A stretch of DNA of 30,827 nt from a virus: IMG/VR virus record IMGVR_UViG_3300025093_000077, positions 1 to 30,827 of that record; one strand, given 5' to 3'. Positions 1 through 7,691 of this stretch are shown here, piece by piece. The stretch's first letter is position 1; each line of letters opens with the position of its first letter. The translations under genes and the position numbers were made by a program. The notes under the pieces are model-generated. The model was not told where the DNA came from, searched no databases, and saw only the letters and a list, made by a program, of their open reading frames with translations.

Positions 1-2
1 CA

Positions 3-521
3 TATGAAGAAATTTGTAATAATTTTAAATTAATATTTTTATTATTATATCAAAATGCTCCATTAAGGCAAGATAGGTTGATAGTACAACCTCCTGTTTT
101 ATATGATGTAAAAATACCAGGGGGGAGAAGAGAGCCGTATTGTTATATATCAGCTTTATCTATTAACTATTTGGGAGCTACTAGAATGATGGATATAGAT
201 ATGTCTGGAGTTACATCTTCTTCAGACAGATATAAAGCAGCCCAATCTGTTAAGACAATTGTACCAGATGCTTATCAAGTAACAATTAGTTTACAACCAA
301 TGTTAGCTCAAAGTAAGAACTTAATGTATACTACTATTAGTGAAAGTGTTGTTGAAACTCAAATTGCTGTAGATAGCTTTTTTAATGACCCTAACGGTTT
401 AAATGGATATAACCCAGAAACAGACGGAGCATTTATACAAAACCCTAATAGTGCAACTGAAAGAATTAAAAACCCTAATTCAATATTCCCAGACGGAATT
501 AGTGTAAACCGAAATGATTAA
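3..521 (+). CDS. Baseplate tail-tube protein, gp48/gp54-like (5' partial)
   Basis: The reading frame is open from the left edge of the window, so this is the C-terminal part of a longer gene. A TTG codon at 78 could be taken for a start, but the frame continues upstream without a stop and no promoter box precedes it. The visible part has a segment (IPGGRREPY, then ISALSINYLGATR) and a late VPDAYQVTISLQPML motif of the kind found near the C termini of T4-type tube-cap or tube-initiator proteins. The role is inferred mainly from this motif and from the gp53-like and hub-like genes that follow. It overlaps the next gene by 8 nt. Gp48 and gp54 homologues cannot be told apart here, and another baseplate protein is possible. 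Confidence 0.5.
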   Translation, partial: YEEICNNFKLIFLLLYQNAPLRQDRLIVQPPVLYDVKIPGGRREPYCYISALSINYLGATRMMDIDMSGVTSSSDRYKAAQSVKTIVPDAYQVTISLQPMLAQSKNLMYTTISESVVETQIAVDSFFNDPNGLNGYNPETDGAFIQNPNSATERIKNPNSIFPDGISVNRND

Positions 522-888
522 TATGGAAGGAAAATTTCAAACACAGATACCAAACTTACCTATTTTAGGAAATAATAGGTATGAAAATATTTTCAAGTTG
601 TATGTAAATGAAAACGATCAATTTTTTTACAACTTAAAATCATCAGTGACATTTCCTAATGATATAGATGAAGAGTTTATAGGTTTTTTTAATTTAGATA
701 CTAATGCACCTTGGACTACAATAAGTTATGGTATATACGGCACTATTTTTCTATGGTGGATGATCACTGAGTTAAATAACATCACTAACCCTATAGATAT
801 TCCCAAACCGGGTACTATTATAAAATATATTAAACCTGAATATGTAAAGCAAATTGTAGGTCAAATTAATAATCAATCTAATGGCTAG
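514..888 (+). CDS. Baseplate wedge protein, gp53-like
   Basis: A 124-residue protein with the pattern expected of T4 gp53-type wedge proteins: FFYNLKSSVTFP near residue 37, then W67-TTISYGIYGT, LWWMITELN near residue 80, and N-x-I-x-NP before a short basic C-terminal helix. Gp53 joins wedges into the hexagonal baseplate in T4, and the same role is inferred. Two ATGs are possible (514 and 523). The first overlaps the upstream gene by 8 nt and neither has a clear Shine-Dalgarno. The gene overlaps the following hub-like gene by 8 nt, so translation of the three is probably coupled. Confidence 0.6.
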   Translation: MINMEGKFQTQIPNLPILGNNRYENIFKLYVNENDQFFYNLKSSVTFPNDIDEEFIGFFNLDTNAPWTTISYGIYGTIFLWWMITELNNITNPIDIPKPGTIIKYIKPEYVKQIVGQINNQSNG

Positions 889-2521
889 TTTTAAGTATAC
901 ACCCCAACAAATTGATCCTATAATTAGTAGTTCTTTAAATGAACTATCTAATAATTTTAGGATTGACGATGTTGACTATAAGTACTACGTTTACCTAGTA
1001 AACGGTAATGGGAAGTATATGGGATTAACTACCGATGCAATTGAATTATTAAACATAAAGGATAACCTTTTGGATGTTGCAGCATCCGGTAGTTGTGTAA
1101 TAAGAAATGATAACGACGTTATAGAAAGAAGTAACTTAAACATACAAGTAGATCAAACTGATAACTATTTTGCAAGACAACCTAAAGGTAAATCCGATAC
1201 ATATATAGATGAATTCTTCTTTAGAAACGATTGTAGAGATTTTTTATATGTTTATATAGAACCTGAGCTTCAAGATATTTTTAACAACGAAGACATAGAT
1301 ACATTAAAACCTAACTCTACTTTATTTTATGTTTTTTCAATCATTAATAATAAAGATATTAGCACCGGTGGTGAAAAATTTAAAGAACTTGAACTAATTG
1401 ATGCTGATTTAGAAATTCTTAGAGAGAAAAATTTAGGTTTCAGTACATCATACTTAGTAAAAAATGAAGCAGAAGATCTTACTCATAAAGATGATACCGA
1501 ACGTGGGTTATTTACGGGAGAAGTAATAAAGAATTTAATTATTACAGGGTTAGATGCTGGTGGTGCATTAGAAAAAACTGAACAAAACGGTTCTGTTATA
1601 AATGACTCTTTATTTGATTTAGGAACATCTACTTTATTTTATTCTTCACCTGCTGATTATAATGTATTAGATGATATAACTTATGTAGATGGAAGACATA
1701 CTTCATCAGCTTACCCCCACGATCCTTGCATTTTAAGAAAAGATAGATATAATCATCAGTATACATATATTAGTTATAAAGACTATTTTAAAAATGCTAT
1801 CTTTCAAACCGAAGATGGTTTAGCTTCCGGTGGTTTTGCTCACATAGAAACCATTTATGTTGGTGAAGATGCTGACACTCAAGTTAACAATAGAAAAAGA
1901 AGAACCCCATACGTACCTTACAATAACGTTACTATAGGAGATTTTTCTATGGTTAACGATTACAATTTTAGTAATATGTCTGGTTTAGATACACAATCAG
2001 AATTAATTACAACTGCAGTTCACTCTTATCAAACTAACGATAAACAATTTCAAATAGATTTAACTAACAACAACGTTACTAGATCGATGAATGATTATTA
2101 TGACTTTTTTGTTAGAGGTGAAAAAGAAAAACCATTATTTGTAGGAGAAAATTTAAATACAAATACTTTTTTGAATCAGTTAAGAAAAAATAACATTAAC
2201 ATAAAAAATGATTTTTCTATAAATGATAAAGAACCCGATCAAAGATTAGGTTTAGGAAGAAATAGTTTTCTTAAAAATGCAATCTTTTTGAATAATGCTT
2301 TATCATTAGAACTTAAGGGACTTACTTTTAGGTCGTCGGGTAAGTTTTTTAGTTTTGAGCGTAAAGCAGGTGTGTATGATAGTAAGTATGATGATAAAGT
2401 TTTCGGTACTTATTTTATTGTTGAAGTAGAACATACATTTAAGAAAAATAATTACACTAATAGTCTTATAGGTGTTAAGACTTATTTGTTTGAAAATCCA
2501 GACATTACAGAAGTGGTATGA
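881..2521 (+). CDS. Putative baseplate hub protein
   Basis: A 546-residue protein. The C-terminal part (about residues 508-535) reads GTYFIVEVEHTF, then YTNSLIGVKTYLF. This is the 'V-x-H-x-F...Y-x-N...V+xY' ending seen in tail hub proteins of the gp27/gpD type, where it closes the last beta domain. Position directly after the gp53-like gene supports a hub or tube-baseplate role. It is longer than T4 gp27 (391 residues), so extra domains are present in the middle. The next gene starts inside its stop codon (ATGA at 2518). The exact T4 equivalent is uncertain. Confidence 0.5.
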   Translation: MASFKYTPQQIDPIISSSLNELSNNFRIDDVDYKYYVYLVNGNGKYMGLTTDAIELLNIKDNLLDVAASGSCVIRNDNDVIERSNLNIQVDQTDNYFARQPKGKSDTYIDEFFFRNDCRDFLYVYIEPELQDIFNNEDIDTLKPNSTLFYVFSIINNKDISTGGEKFKELELIDADLEILREKNLGFSTSYLVKNEAEDLTHKDDTERGLFTGEVIKNLIITGLDAGGALEKTEQNGSVINDSLFDLGTSTLFYSSPADYNVLDDITYVDGRHTSSAYPHDPCILRKDRYNHQYTYISYKDYFKNAIFQTEDGLASGGFAHIETIYVGEDADTQVNNRKRRTPYVPYNNVTIGDFSMVNDYNFSNMSGLDTQSELITTAVHSYQTNDKQFQIDLTNNNVTRSMNDYYDFFVRGEKEKPLFVGENLNTNTFLNQLRKNNINIKNDFSINDKEPDQRLGLGRNSFLKNAIFLNNALSLELKGLTFRSSGKFFSFERKAGVYDSKYDDKVFGTYFIVEVEHTFKKNNYTNSLIGVKTYLFENPDITEVV

Positions 2522-3411
2522 GTTATAAATTTTTTAAAACAATTGATCCTTTACTATATGATCTTAACGTTTATTACGAAAAAGATCTATATGAAAAAGC
2601 GACTAACTTTAGTGAACTTCTTAAGGAAGGTACCGATATATTAGATGATTTTATTGCGTATAAAAAATCTTTAGTTGAGTTTGACCCCATACAATCACAA
2701 ACTGACTTATTTGTAAATTTAGATCAATCAGGTTTAGAAAAATATAAACAATTACAATATAAAGTTTATTGGTATGAAAAATATCTAACTGCTATAGAAC
2801 CGGTAAAGAAAAAATTCTATAAAAAGCTAAAATCAAACATTAAAATTTTTAAAGAGATAAGTGATAGTATTGGAACTCTTCGTAATGTAGATTTCTTACC
2901 TGACGATTCTTTATTAGCTGTATACGATATAGACTTCGATTTAGTTTCAACATCTCCAGCTGATCAATTAGTTCCTGTAAACTATAATACAAATGTACAA
3001 AATAAATTATCAGAAAATACGCAACTTATAACTGGAATGTTATCTAGATATTGTACTAGTACTTTTAGACATAACATGGTAGGAATTACACCTCCTTTTT
3101 CTAACAGTAAGGATGCACATGGTAGCAATTTGGTTGTAGATTATTTTCATTTTGATAGAATTTTTAAAGTAGCAAGACAAGACTTAGAAACAATTCTTAT
3201 ACAATTTTACGGTGATCTGTATGATATAATTGCTTTTTACGAAAACTACGAACCAGCTAGTATTCAAGATAACTTGCAAGTTAAACAGAAGGGTGCTATA
3301 GGGTTTACTATGGAAGGTCTTACTAAAACTACAGATTATCTTAAACAAGAAGTAGGGTTTTATAAAAACGTTTTAGTTAATCTTCAGAGTCTAAGTACTC
3401 AGTCGGTGTAA
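2518..3411 (+). CDS. Unknown protein of the baseplate operon
   Basis: A 297-residue protein that I do not recognise. The first half is helical and rich in Lys, Tyr and Glu (KYKQLQYKVYWYEKYL, then KKKFYKKLKSNIKIFKEI), suggesting coiled coils. The second half is mixed. No signal peptide or membrane segment is visible. Its start overlaps the hub-like gene by 4 nt (ATGA), so it is translated with the baseplate genes and is likely a virion or assembly protein. Its 3' end overlaps by 35 nt the 3' end of the minus-strand terminase-like gene. Confidence 0.7.
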   Translation: MSYKFFKTIDPLLYDLNVYYEKDLYEKATNFSELLKEGTDILDDFIAYKKSLVEFDPIQSQTDLFVNLDQSGLEKYKQLQYKVYWYEKYLTAIEPVKKKFYKKLKSNIKIFKEISDSIGTLRNVDFLPDDSLLAVYDIDFDLVSTSPADQLVPVNYNTNVQNKLSENTQLITGMLSRYCTSTFRHNMVGITPPFSNSKDAHGSNLVVDYFHFDRIFKVARQDLETILIQFYGDLYDIIAFYENYEPASIQDNLQVKQKGAIGFTMEGLTKTTDYLKQEVGFYKNVLVNLQSLSTQSV

Positions 3412-3859
3412 CATTTTTTTCTTCTTTGTCTACTTTCTTAAACAATTCATTCATTACATCGTCTCTTGATAACATCATTTTTGCATTAAACTCACCTTGC
3501 ATAAGTTGTTTTTTACCATCGATGTCCATCTGTTTGACTTCTTTCTGAGTTTTATCTCTTTTATTTTGTACTAATATTTTAGATAACGTTTCTATTGCAG
3601 AAGAAGATGCATTTATTAACTCAGATAAACTTGATACATCTCTACTTTCCGGAGCTGTTTCTACATACTGTTTAACTTCATCGACCATATCAATAGACTT
3701 TTTTACTAGTTTACCAGCATTGTTTAAAATAAATTTTTCCAACTCTTCTGGATTTAAATCAAACTGTTCTTCAGCTTTTTCCGGTTTCTTAAGAAACTGT
3801 TCAGCATTTTTTAGCTGATCTACTAAATCGCCTATTTCGTGCCCAGGTAAATCGTCCAT
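3377..3859 (-). CDS. Putative small terminase subunit, gp16-like
   Basis: A 160-residue, acidic-then-helical protein. The central region (ILNNAGKLVKKSIDMVDEV, ETAPESRDVSSLSELINA, AIETLSKILVQNKRDKT) resembles the central helical domain of T4 gp16-type DNA-packaging proteins: two long helices around a polar turn, followed by a Lys-rich helix and KQMDI. Length is close to T4 gp16 (164). The start is taken as the ATG at 3859, not the TTG at 3865, because a TAAATA late box lies 7 nt upstream of that ATG. The gene reads against its neighbours and no large terminase lies in the window. The assignment is by general resemblance only. Confidence 0.45.
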   Translation of the reverse strand: MDDLPGHEIGDLVDQLKNAEQFLKKPEKAEEQFDLNPEELEKFILNNAGKLVKKSIDMVDEVKQYVETAPESRDVSSLSELINASSSAIETLSKILVQNKRDKTQKEVKQMDIDGKKQLMQGEFNAKMMLSRDDVMNELFKKVDKEEKNVTPTEYLDSED

Positions 3860-3872
3860 TGCCAAATATTTA
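3860..3872 (-). promoter_or_regulatory. Late-type promoter box (TAAATA), 7 nt before ATG
   Basis: On the minus strand TAAATA occupies 3872-3867, followed by 7 nt and the ATG at 3859. It fits the late-like class found at ten other starts in this window, and it lies back to back with the plus-strand promoter of the gene at 3911. Confidence 0.5.
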
Positions 3873-3898
3873 ATAGTTTATTTTTATAGTACAACATT

Positions 3899-3910
3899 TA
3901 GAATAGACGA
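3899..3910 (+). promoter_or_regulatory. Sigma70-like -10 box (TAGAAT), leaderless
   Basis: TAGAAT at 3899-3904 ends exactly 6 nt before the ATG at 3911. The -35 region is weak (TTTATT at a 16-nt spacing). Spacing to the ATG matches the stronger promoters at 4163, 5624, 26215 and 27206. Confidence 0.5.
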
Positions 3911-4123
3911 ATGAATATTCCAAAACATAGATTACTTGAGTTTACTAACTTAGTTAATGAAGCTTGTATTGTACTTGGTTCAGAAAATGTGTCAGAATGG
4001 ATAAACTTACCTAATAAAAATTTTGAAATGGAAACACCTATGGATGTGTTTAATAATGGTAATACAGATAAAATTTACGATCTTCTTAGATTTATAGAAA
4101 TCGATGAAGCTGATATTTGTTAA
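3911..4123 (+). CDS. Small DUF2384-like (Xre/MbcA/ParS toxin-binding) protein
   Basis: A 70-residue protein. Residues 27-63 follow the DUF2384 pattern of MbcA/ParS/Xre-type antitoxin C-terminal domains: W30, then LPN (33-35), F38, TPMDVF (42-47), then a final helix (KIYDLLRFIEI). In that family the domain binds the partner RES-type toxin. Here it stands alone, without a separate DNA-binding domain and without a recognisable RES toxin nearby. It has its own leaderless-type promoter. It might be an orphan antitoxin that neutralises a host toxin, but this is inference from a short match. Confidence 0.5.
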   Translation: MNIPKHRLLEFTNLVNEACIVLGSENVSEWINLPNKNFEMETPMDVFNNGNTDKIYDLLRFIEIDEADIC

Positions 4124-4128
4124 ATGTA

Positions 4129-4162
4129 TTGATATTTTTAGTTTATTTTTTATTATCATTGT
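4129..4162 (+). promoter_or_regulatory. Sigma70-like leaderless promoter of dUTPase
   Basis: TTGATA at 4129-4134, 16 nt, TATTAT at 4151-4156, then 6 nt (CATTGT) and the ATG at 4163. The expected transcription start coincides with the start codon, so the mRNA should have no 5' leader. Confidence 0.75.
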
Positions 4163-4666
4163 ATGAGTGATATGTGTGATGTATACGAAACAAATACAAA
4201 TTGGGTTTATGCTGATAAACAAGTATTGACTGTTAAGTTTAAGAAGACGCATGATGATGCAAAACTACCTGCAGTTAACAATGAAGAATGTATGACTGGT
4301 GATTCTGGTTATGATTTGTTTGCTGTAGAAGATACAACTATTCCTGCTCGTGGTAGTGCAGTAGTGTGCGTTGGTCTTACTCTTGCTGATATTACACCTG
4401 GTTATTGGTTTCGAATTGAACCTCGTTCAGGTCTAGGGTTCAAGCATAGTCTACAACCTCATCTAGGTGTTATTGATAATCAATATAGAGGAGATCTTGG
4501 CGTTAAGTTGTATAACTTTTCTGATACAGATGCAGTAATTGAAAAAGGTAAAGGTTGTGCTCAGCTAGTTGTTTACAAACTACGTCAACCTATTATTCAA
4601 TGGGCTGATGAAGTGTCTGATACTAACAGAGGAGCTGATGGATTTGGCTCGTCTGATAGTAAATAA
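4163..4666 (+). CDS. dut: dUTPase (deoxyuridine 5'-triphosphate nucleotidohydrolase)
   Basis: A 167-residue trimeric-type dUTPase that hydrolyses dUTP to dUMP and pyrophosphate. This keeps uracil out of phage DNA and supplies dUMP for dTMP synthesis. All five family motifs are visible: I GDSGYDLFA (46-54), II EPRSGLGF (86-93), III GVIDNQYRG (102-110) with the catalytic Asp, IV KGKGCAQLVVYKL (128-140) and V RGADGFGSS (156-164). The N-terminal 22 residues are an extension before the usual first strand, but the promoter exactly 6 nt before this ATG supports the start. The clamp loader gene begins 4 nt after its stop, so the two are probably cotranscribed. Confidence 0.95.
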   Translation: MSDMCDVYETNTNWVYADKQVLTVKFKKTHDDAKLPAVNNEECMTGDSGYDLFAVEDTTIPARGSAVVCVGLTLADITPGYWFRIEPRSGLGFKHSLQPHLGVIDNQYRGDLGVKLYNFSDTDAVIEKGKGCAQLVVYKLRQPIIQWADEVSDTNRGADGFGSSDSK

Positions 4667-4670
4667 CTAT

Positions 4671-5603
4671 ATGTTCGATAGCCTTTTTGTTGAAAAGTAT
4701 AGACCTCAAACACTCGATGATATTATCTTAACTGATGATAATTATCGAGTGTTTAATCAATTTAAAGAAAAGGAAGAGATTCCTAATCTTTTATTTGCTG
4801 GTCCTCCTGGTATCGGTAAAACTTCTTTAGCTAAAATTATAGTAAAAGATCTTATTAAGTGTGATTATATTTACATTAACGCTTCTGATGAAAACGATAT
4901 TGAATCAATTCGCAAAAAAGCTATTACATATGCAAAGCAAAGACCATCTAAAGGAAAAATAAATGTTATTATTCTAGATGAGTGTGATGGTTTAATGCAA
5001 GAGTCTCAAAAAGCTCTTCGTAACGCTATCGAAGAATATAGTAGAACTACTAGATGGATTCTTACATGTAATTATATTCATAAAATTATACCTGCATTGC
5101 AGAGTAGATGTCAAAACTTTGATTTAACTCCTCCTATCTTAGAAGTTGTAAAAAGATGTAGTTCTATTTTAAATTATGAAAAAATTACCCTTACTGAAGA
5201 AAACAGGGATTACTTCATTAAGTTGATTAAAAAGGATTACCCTGATATTAGAAAATGTGTTAACAACATACAAAAGTATACAGTCAATGGAAGACTCGTT
5301 ATTGATAAGGAGGAAACAGACCAGGTGTTTGTTGACGACTTGTATGATAGAATTGAATCTGGCGTTTCTGAAAACATTAGACAATTTCTTACAGATAATG
5401 ATGAAAAGTTTAACGGTGAGTATCACTCTCTTCTTAAGCTTCTTTTTAATTACACGCACGAAAAAGACCTTCCGGAAAAATTCAAAAGAGAACTATTGAT
5501 TACAATATCTAACTATCTCTATCAAAACACTCATGTATTGGATAAAGAAATTAACGCATTCTGTTGCTGTCTTGAGTTAGTAAAACTATTTGAAAAGCGA
5601 TAG
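4671..5603 (+). CDS. Clamp loader small subunit, T4 gp44-like (paralogue 1)
   Basis: A 310-residue AAA+ ATPase of the RFC-small/T4 gp44 type, which opens and loads the sliding clamp for the phage polymerase. Visible features are EKYRP (8-12), Walker A GPPGIGKT (44-51), Walker B with DECD (103-106), sensor-1 TCNY (132-135) and the arginine-finger SRC (145-147), followed by YPDIRKCVNNIQKY, equivalent to the FPDFRKTI region of gp44. The frame extends upstream to 4569 inside dUTPase, but homology starts at MFDSLFVEKYRP, matching the start of the downstream paralogue. It lies 4 nt after dUTPase. No gp62-like partner or clamp is in the window. Confidence 0.92.
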   Translation: MFDSLFVEKYRPQTLDDIILTDDNYRVFNQFKEKEEIPNLLFAGPPGIGKTSLAKIIVKDLIKCDYIYINASDENDIESIRKKAITYAKQRPSKGKINVIILDECDGLMQESQKALRNAIEEYSRTTRWILTCNYIHKIIPALQSRCQNFDLTPPILEVVKRCSSILNYEKITLTEENRDYFIKLIKKDYPDIRKCVNNIQKYTVNGRLVIDKEETDQVFVDDLYDRIESGVSENIRQFLTDNDEKFNGEYHSLLKLLFNYTHEKDLPEKFKRELLITISNYLYQNTHVLDKEINAFCCCLELVKLFEKR

Positions 5604-5623
5604 ATAGTTCATATCATAGTGAT
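5590..5623 (+). promoter_or_regulatory. Sigma70-like leaderless promoter of second clamp loader gene
   Basis: TTGAAA at 5590-5595 lies inside the end of the first clamp loader gene. Then come 16 nt, TATCAT at 5612-5617, 6 nt and the ATG at 5624. This gives the second paralogue its own transcription start. Confidence 0.7.
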
Positions 5624-6538
5624 ATGTTCGATAATTTATTAGTAGAAAAATATCGCCCGAAACGTATTATAGACTTTTGTCTTAAATCAGGAAACCCTCT
5701 TGAAGAACTAATTAATAAGTCTGCTGGTACAGGTAGTATACCTAACGTGTTATTAGTAGGTAGCCCGGGGATTGGTAAGACTACTCTTGCAAAGATTTTT
5801 GTAAATGAGCTCATGGATTGTGATCATTTATATATCAATGCATCAGATGAAAATGGTATTGATACAATTAGAAGTAAAGTTACAAACTATGCTAAAACTA
5901 AGAGTTTATTTCCAATTAAGGTAATTATTCTTGATGAGTGTGACGGATTAACGCAAGATGGTCAAAGAGCATTGCGTAATGTAATGGAAGAGTATAGTGC
6001 TATTACTCGATTTATTCTTACTGCTAATTATAAACATCGAATCATTCCAGCATTACAGAGCAGGTGCCAAGTATTTAACATAACTCATGATGTAGAGGAT
6101 GTAACCAGGCGCATGGCTCATATATTGAATGAGGAGGGTATCGTATGTAGTGAAGAGAGCTTGAAACAAATTGTTAGGGATAACTTTCCAGATCTTCGAA
6201 AGACCATCAATACGATTCAAAAGCTTACAAATGATGGAAAGGTTGAAATTGATGATAGTTCTAACGTATCCAAACTTGTTGCTGATTTGTATAAACTTAT
6301 CGAACACGGGCATGTTCTTAAGTGCAGAAAGCTTGCGATAAAGAATGAGTATGTGTTTAATAATGATTACCCTGTTTTGATTAAAGATATGTTTAACTAT
6401 ATTGATAATCTAGATATCGACGATGAAAAGAAAAAGTCGCAACTTACAACGTGTCACGACTTTATCTATAAATCAAGCTTTGTAATGGATCAAGAAATCA
6501 ATGCGTATTCTTGTTTTATTACTTTAAGTAAATGCTAG
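5624..6538 (+). CDS. Clamp loader small subunit, T4 gp44-like (paralogue 2)
   Basis: A 304-residue AAA+ protein closely related to the preceding gene: MFDNLLVEKYRP start, Walker A GSPGIGKT (46-53), DECD (104-107), sensor-1 TANY (133-136), SRC (146-148) and NFPDLRKTINTIQ, very like gp44 NFPDFRKTI. All ATPase residues are intact in both copies, so neither is an obvious inactive partner. T4 makes its loader from four gp44 and one gp62, so two gp44-like genes suggest a heteromeric loader or specialised subunits (inference). It has its own leaderless promoter. The 3' end overlaps the minus-strand gene by 20 nt. Confidence 0.92.
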   Translation: MFDNLLVEKYRPKRIIDFCLKSGNPLEELINKSAGTGSIPNVLLVGSPGIGKTTLAKIFVNELMDCDHLYINASDENGIDTIRSKVTNYAKTKSLFPIKVIILDECDGLTQDGQRALRNVMEEYSAITRFILTANYKHRIIPALQSRCQVFNITHDVEDVTRRMAHILNEEGIVCSEESLKQIVRDNFPDLRKTINTIQKLTNDGKVEIDDSSNVSKLVADLYKLIEHGHVLKCRKLAIKNEYVFNNDYPVLIKDMFNYIDNLDIDDEKKKSQLTTCHDFIYKSSFVMDQEINAYSCFITLSKC

Positions 6539-7148
6539 TGTCAGGTACGTTACCTCCTCCGATTGCTTGAGCATCAAATGTAGGTGCACCAAATTGATCA
6601 GTTTTTACATTAGTGTTATGTAATTCTTTAGCATCACCCATCTTTGGTTTCTTTTCAGCATCAGGTAAGTACCCTGCATCAACCTGCGATACAAGAGGAT
6701 TTTGTCCAATGTAATCTACATCAAACTCTAAAGTATCTGGATTGATTTCTGTCTTGTTAGGACGTACCATACTATCTGGTACTGGCATTCTGTTAGGGTA
6801 TACATCTACTGGTGTAAATATATCATCTGGAAATTGATAAAACCCGTCGTATCTACCAGGAGCTGTTTCTTGAGATACAGTTACTGCAAATTCACCGCTA
6901 GAGTTATCAGTATTTCCAGGTTGTTTCGAAGGGTATTTGTTCTCGATGCCTGATACTCTTAAGTTAAGATCACTTGCAATTAAGTCATCTAACTTAGCTT
7001 TGTATTCAGGACTCATCTTTTTATATCCTTCGCTAGATTTATAGTCATCTCTAACCTTTACTAGGTCACCAGTCAAGAAACCACCTCTAGTATATCTTGA
7101 AACGTAGGACTCATAGATCTTATTAAATTTTAGGTTATTTTTGTCCAC
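6519..7148 (-). CDS. Unknown protein, probably virion-associated
   Basis: A 209-residue protein with a GTG start. I do not recognise it. The N-terminal 70 residues are charged and helical (FNKIYESYVSRYTRGGFLTG, then YKSSEGYKKMSPEYKAKLDD). The rest is rich in Pro, Asp, Asn and Gly with little predicted secondary structure, and ends in a Gly-rich tail. No membrane segment or signal peptide. A late-type TAAATA box lies 5 nt before the GTG, which supports that start and places the gene with late, mostly structural, genes. It is convergent with the clamp loader gene and divergent from the gp25-like gene. Confidence 0.7.
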   Translation of the reverse strand: MDKNNLKFNKIYESYVSRYTRGGFLTGDLVKVRDDYKSSEGYKKMSPEYKAKLDDLIASDLNLRVSGIENKYPSKQPGNTDNSSGEFAVTVSQETAPGRYDGFYQFPDDIFTPVDVYPNRMPVPDSMVRPNKTEINPDTLEFDVDYIGQNPLVSQVDAGYLPDAEKKPKMGDAKELHNTNVKTDQFGAPTFDAQAIGGGNVPDTSIYLK

Positions 7149-7159
7149 AATATTATTTA
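7149..7159 (-). promoter_or_regulatory. Late-type promoter box (CATAAATA), leaderless
   Basis: On the minus strand TAAATA covers 7159-7154, then 5 nt (ATATT) and the GTG at 7148. The core CATAAATAATA is repeated before the minus-strand gene at 29621, so it is close to the T4 late TATAAATA element. Confidence 0.7.
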
Positions 7160-7188
7160 TGCTGCAGAGTTAAAATAAAACTACATAC

Positions 7189-7200
7189 TTAAATATAAGT
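7189..7200 (+). promoter_or_regulatory. Late-type promoter box (TTAAATA), leaderless
   Basis: TTAAATA at 7189-7195 is followed by 5 nt (TAAGT) and the ATG of the gp25-like gene at 7201. It probably starts the long late operon of tail genes. Confidence 0.65.
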
Positions 7201-7689
7201 ATGGCCAAGATCAAATTAGATAATTTATCTAAACCTAAAAATTTAAAGTATACACCCACATTTACATATGCTGATGTTGAGGTGGATTTTAAATTTGAAA
7301 ATATACAGTCAAATGAACTTAATTCATCGTTATTTAAAAGCGACCTAGTAGGTAATTATGATTTAGGAGCTATTAAAAACAGTATCGTAAACATATTTAC
7401 CACATTTCCTGGAGATAAATTATTGAATCCAGAGTTTGGTTTAAATTTAAATCAATTTTTATTCTTTCCTTGCAACACAGATACAGCTCAGCTCATTGGA
7501 GAAGAAATTAATAAACAAATTGTTAAACAAGAACCGAGAGTAAATGTTAGAAAAGTGACAGTTACAGCAGAAGTTAACAATGACCAATATCGTATATTGT
7601 TGGAGCTTGAAGTACCATTCATAAATAATAATAACAGTATTAATTTTAACGCTTTGTTAAATTCAACAGGTATAACATTTTATAACTAA
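7201..7689 (+). CDS. Baseplate wedge protein, gp25-like (GPW/gp25 family)
   Basis: A 162-residue protein with the gp25 signature: DLGAIKNSIVNIFTTFPGDK, NPEFGLNLNQFLFFP (76-90) and EINKQIVKQEPRVNVRKVTV (from about 102). Proteins of this family form the wedge core that links to the sheath and nucleates contraction in T4, P2 and related systems. The N-terminal 50 residues are an addition to the usual core. The gp6-like gene follows after 2 nt, the arrangement usual for contractile tails. Confidence 0.9.
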   Translation: MAKIKLDNLSKPKNLKYTPTFTYADVEVDFKFENIQSNELNSSLFKSDLVGNYDLGAIKNSIVNIFTTFPGDKLLNPEFGLNLNQFLFFPCNTDTAQLIGEEINKQIVKQEPRVNVRKVTVTAEVNNDQYRILLELEVPFINNNNSINFNALLNSTGITFYN

Positions 7690-7691
7690 AG

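Noticed and set aside
3860-3865. TTG start for the gp16-like gene
   Set aside because: It would overlap the position expected for transcription initiation from the TAAATA box; the ATG at 3859 fits the common spacing better.
4007-4252. 81-codon minus-strand ORF over the DUF2384-like and dUTPase genes
   Set aside because: Shadow frame spanning two real genes and the intervening promoter; no own promoter box.
4569-4670. Upstream start of the first clamp loader gene inside dUTPase
   Set aside because: The extra 34 residues have no counterpart in the paralogue or in gp44, and they read through dUTPase motif V in another frame.
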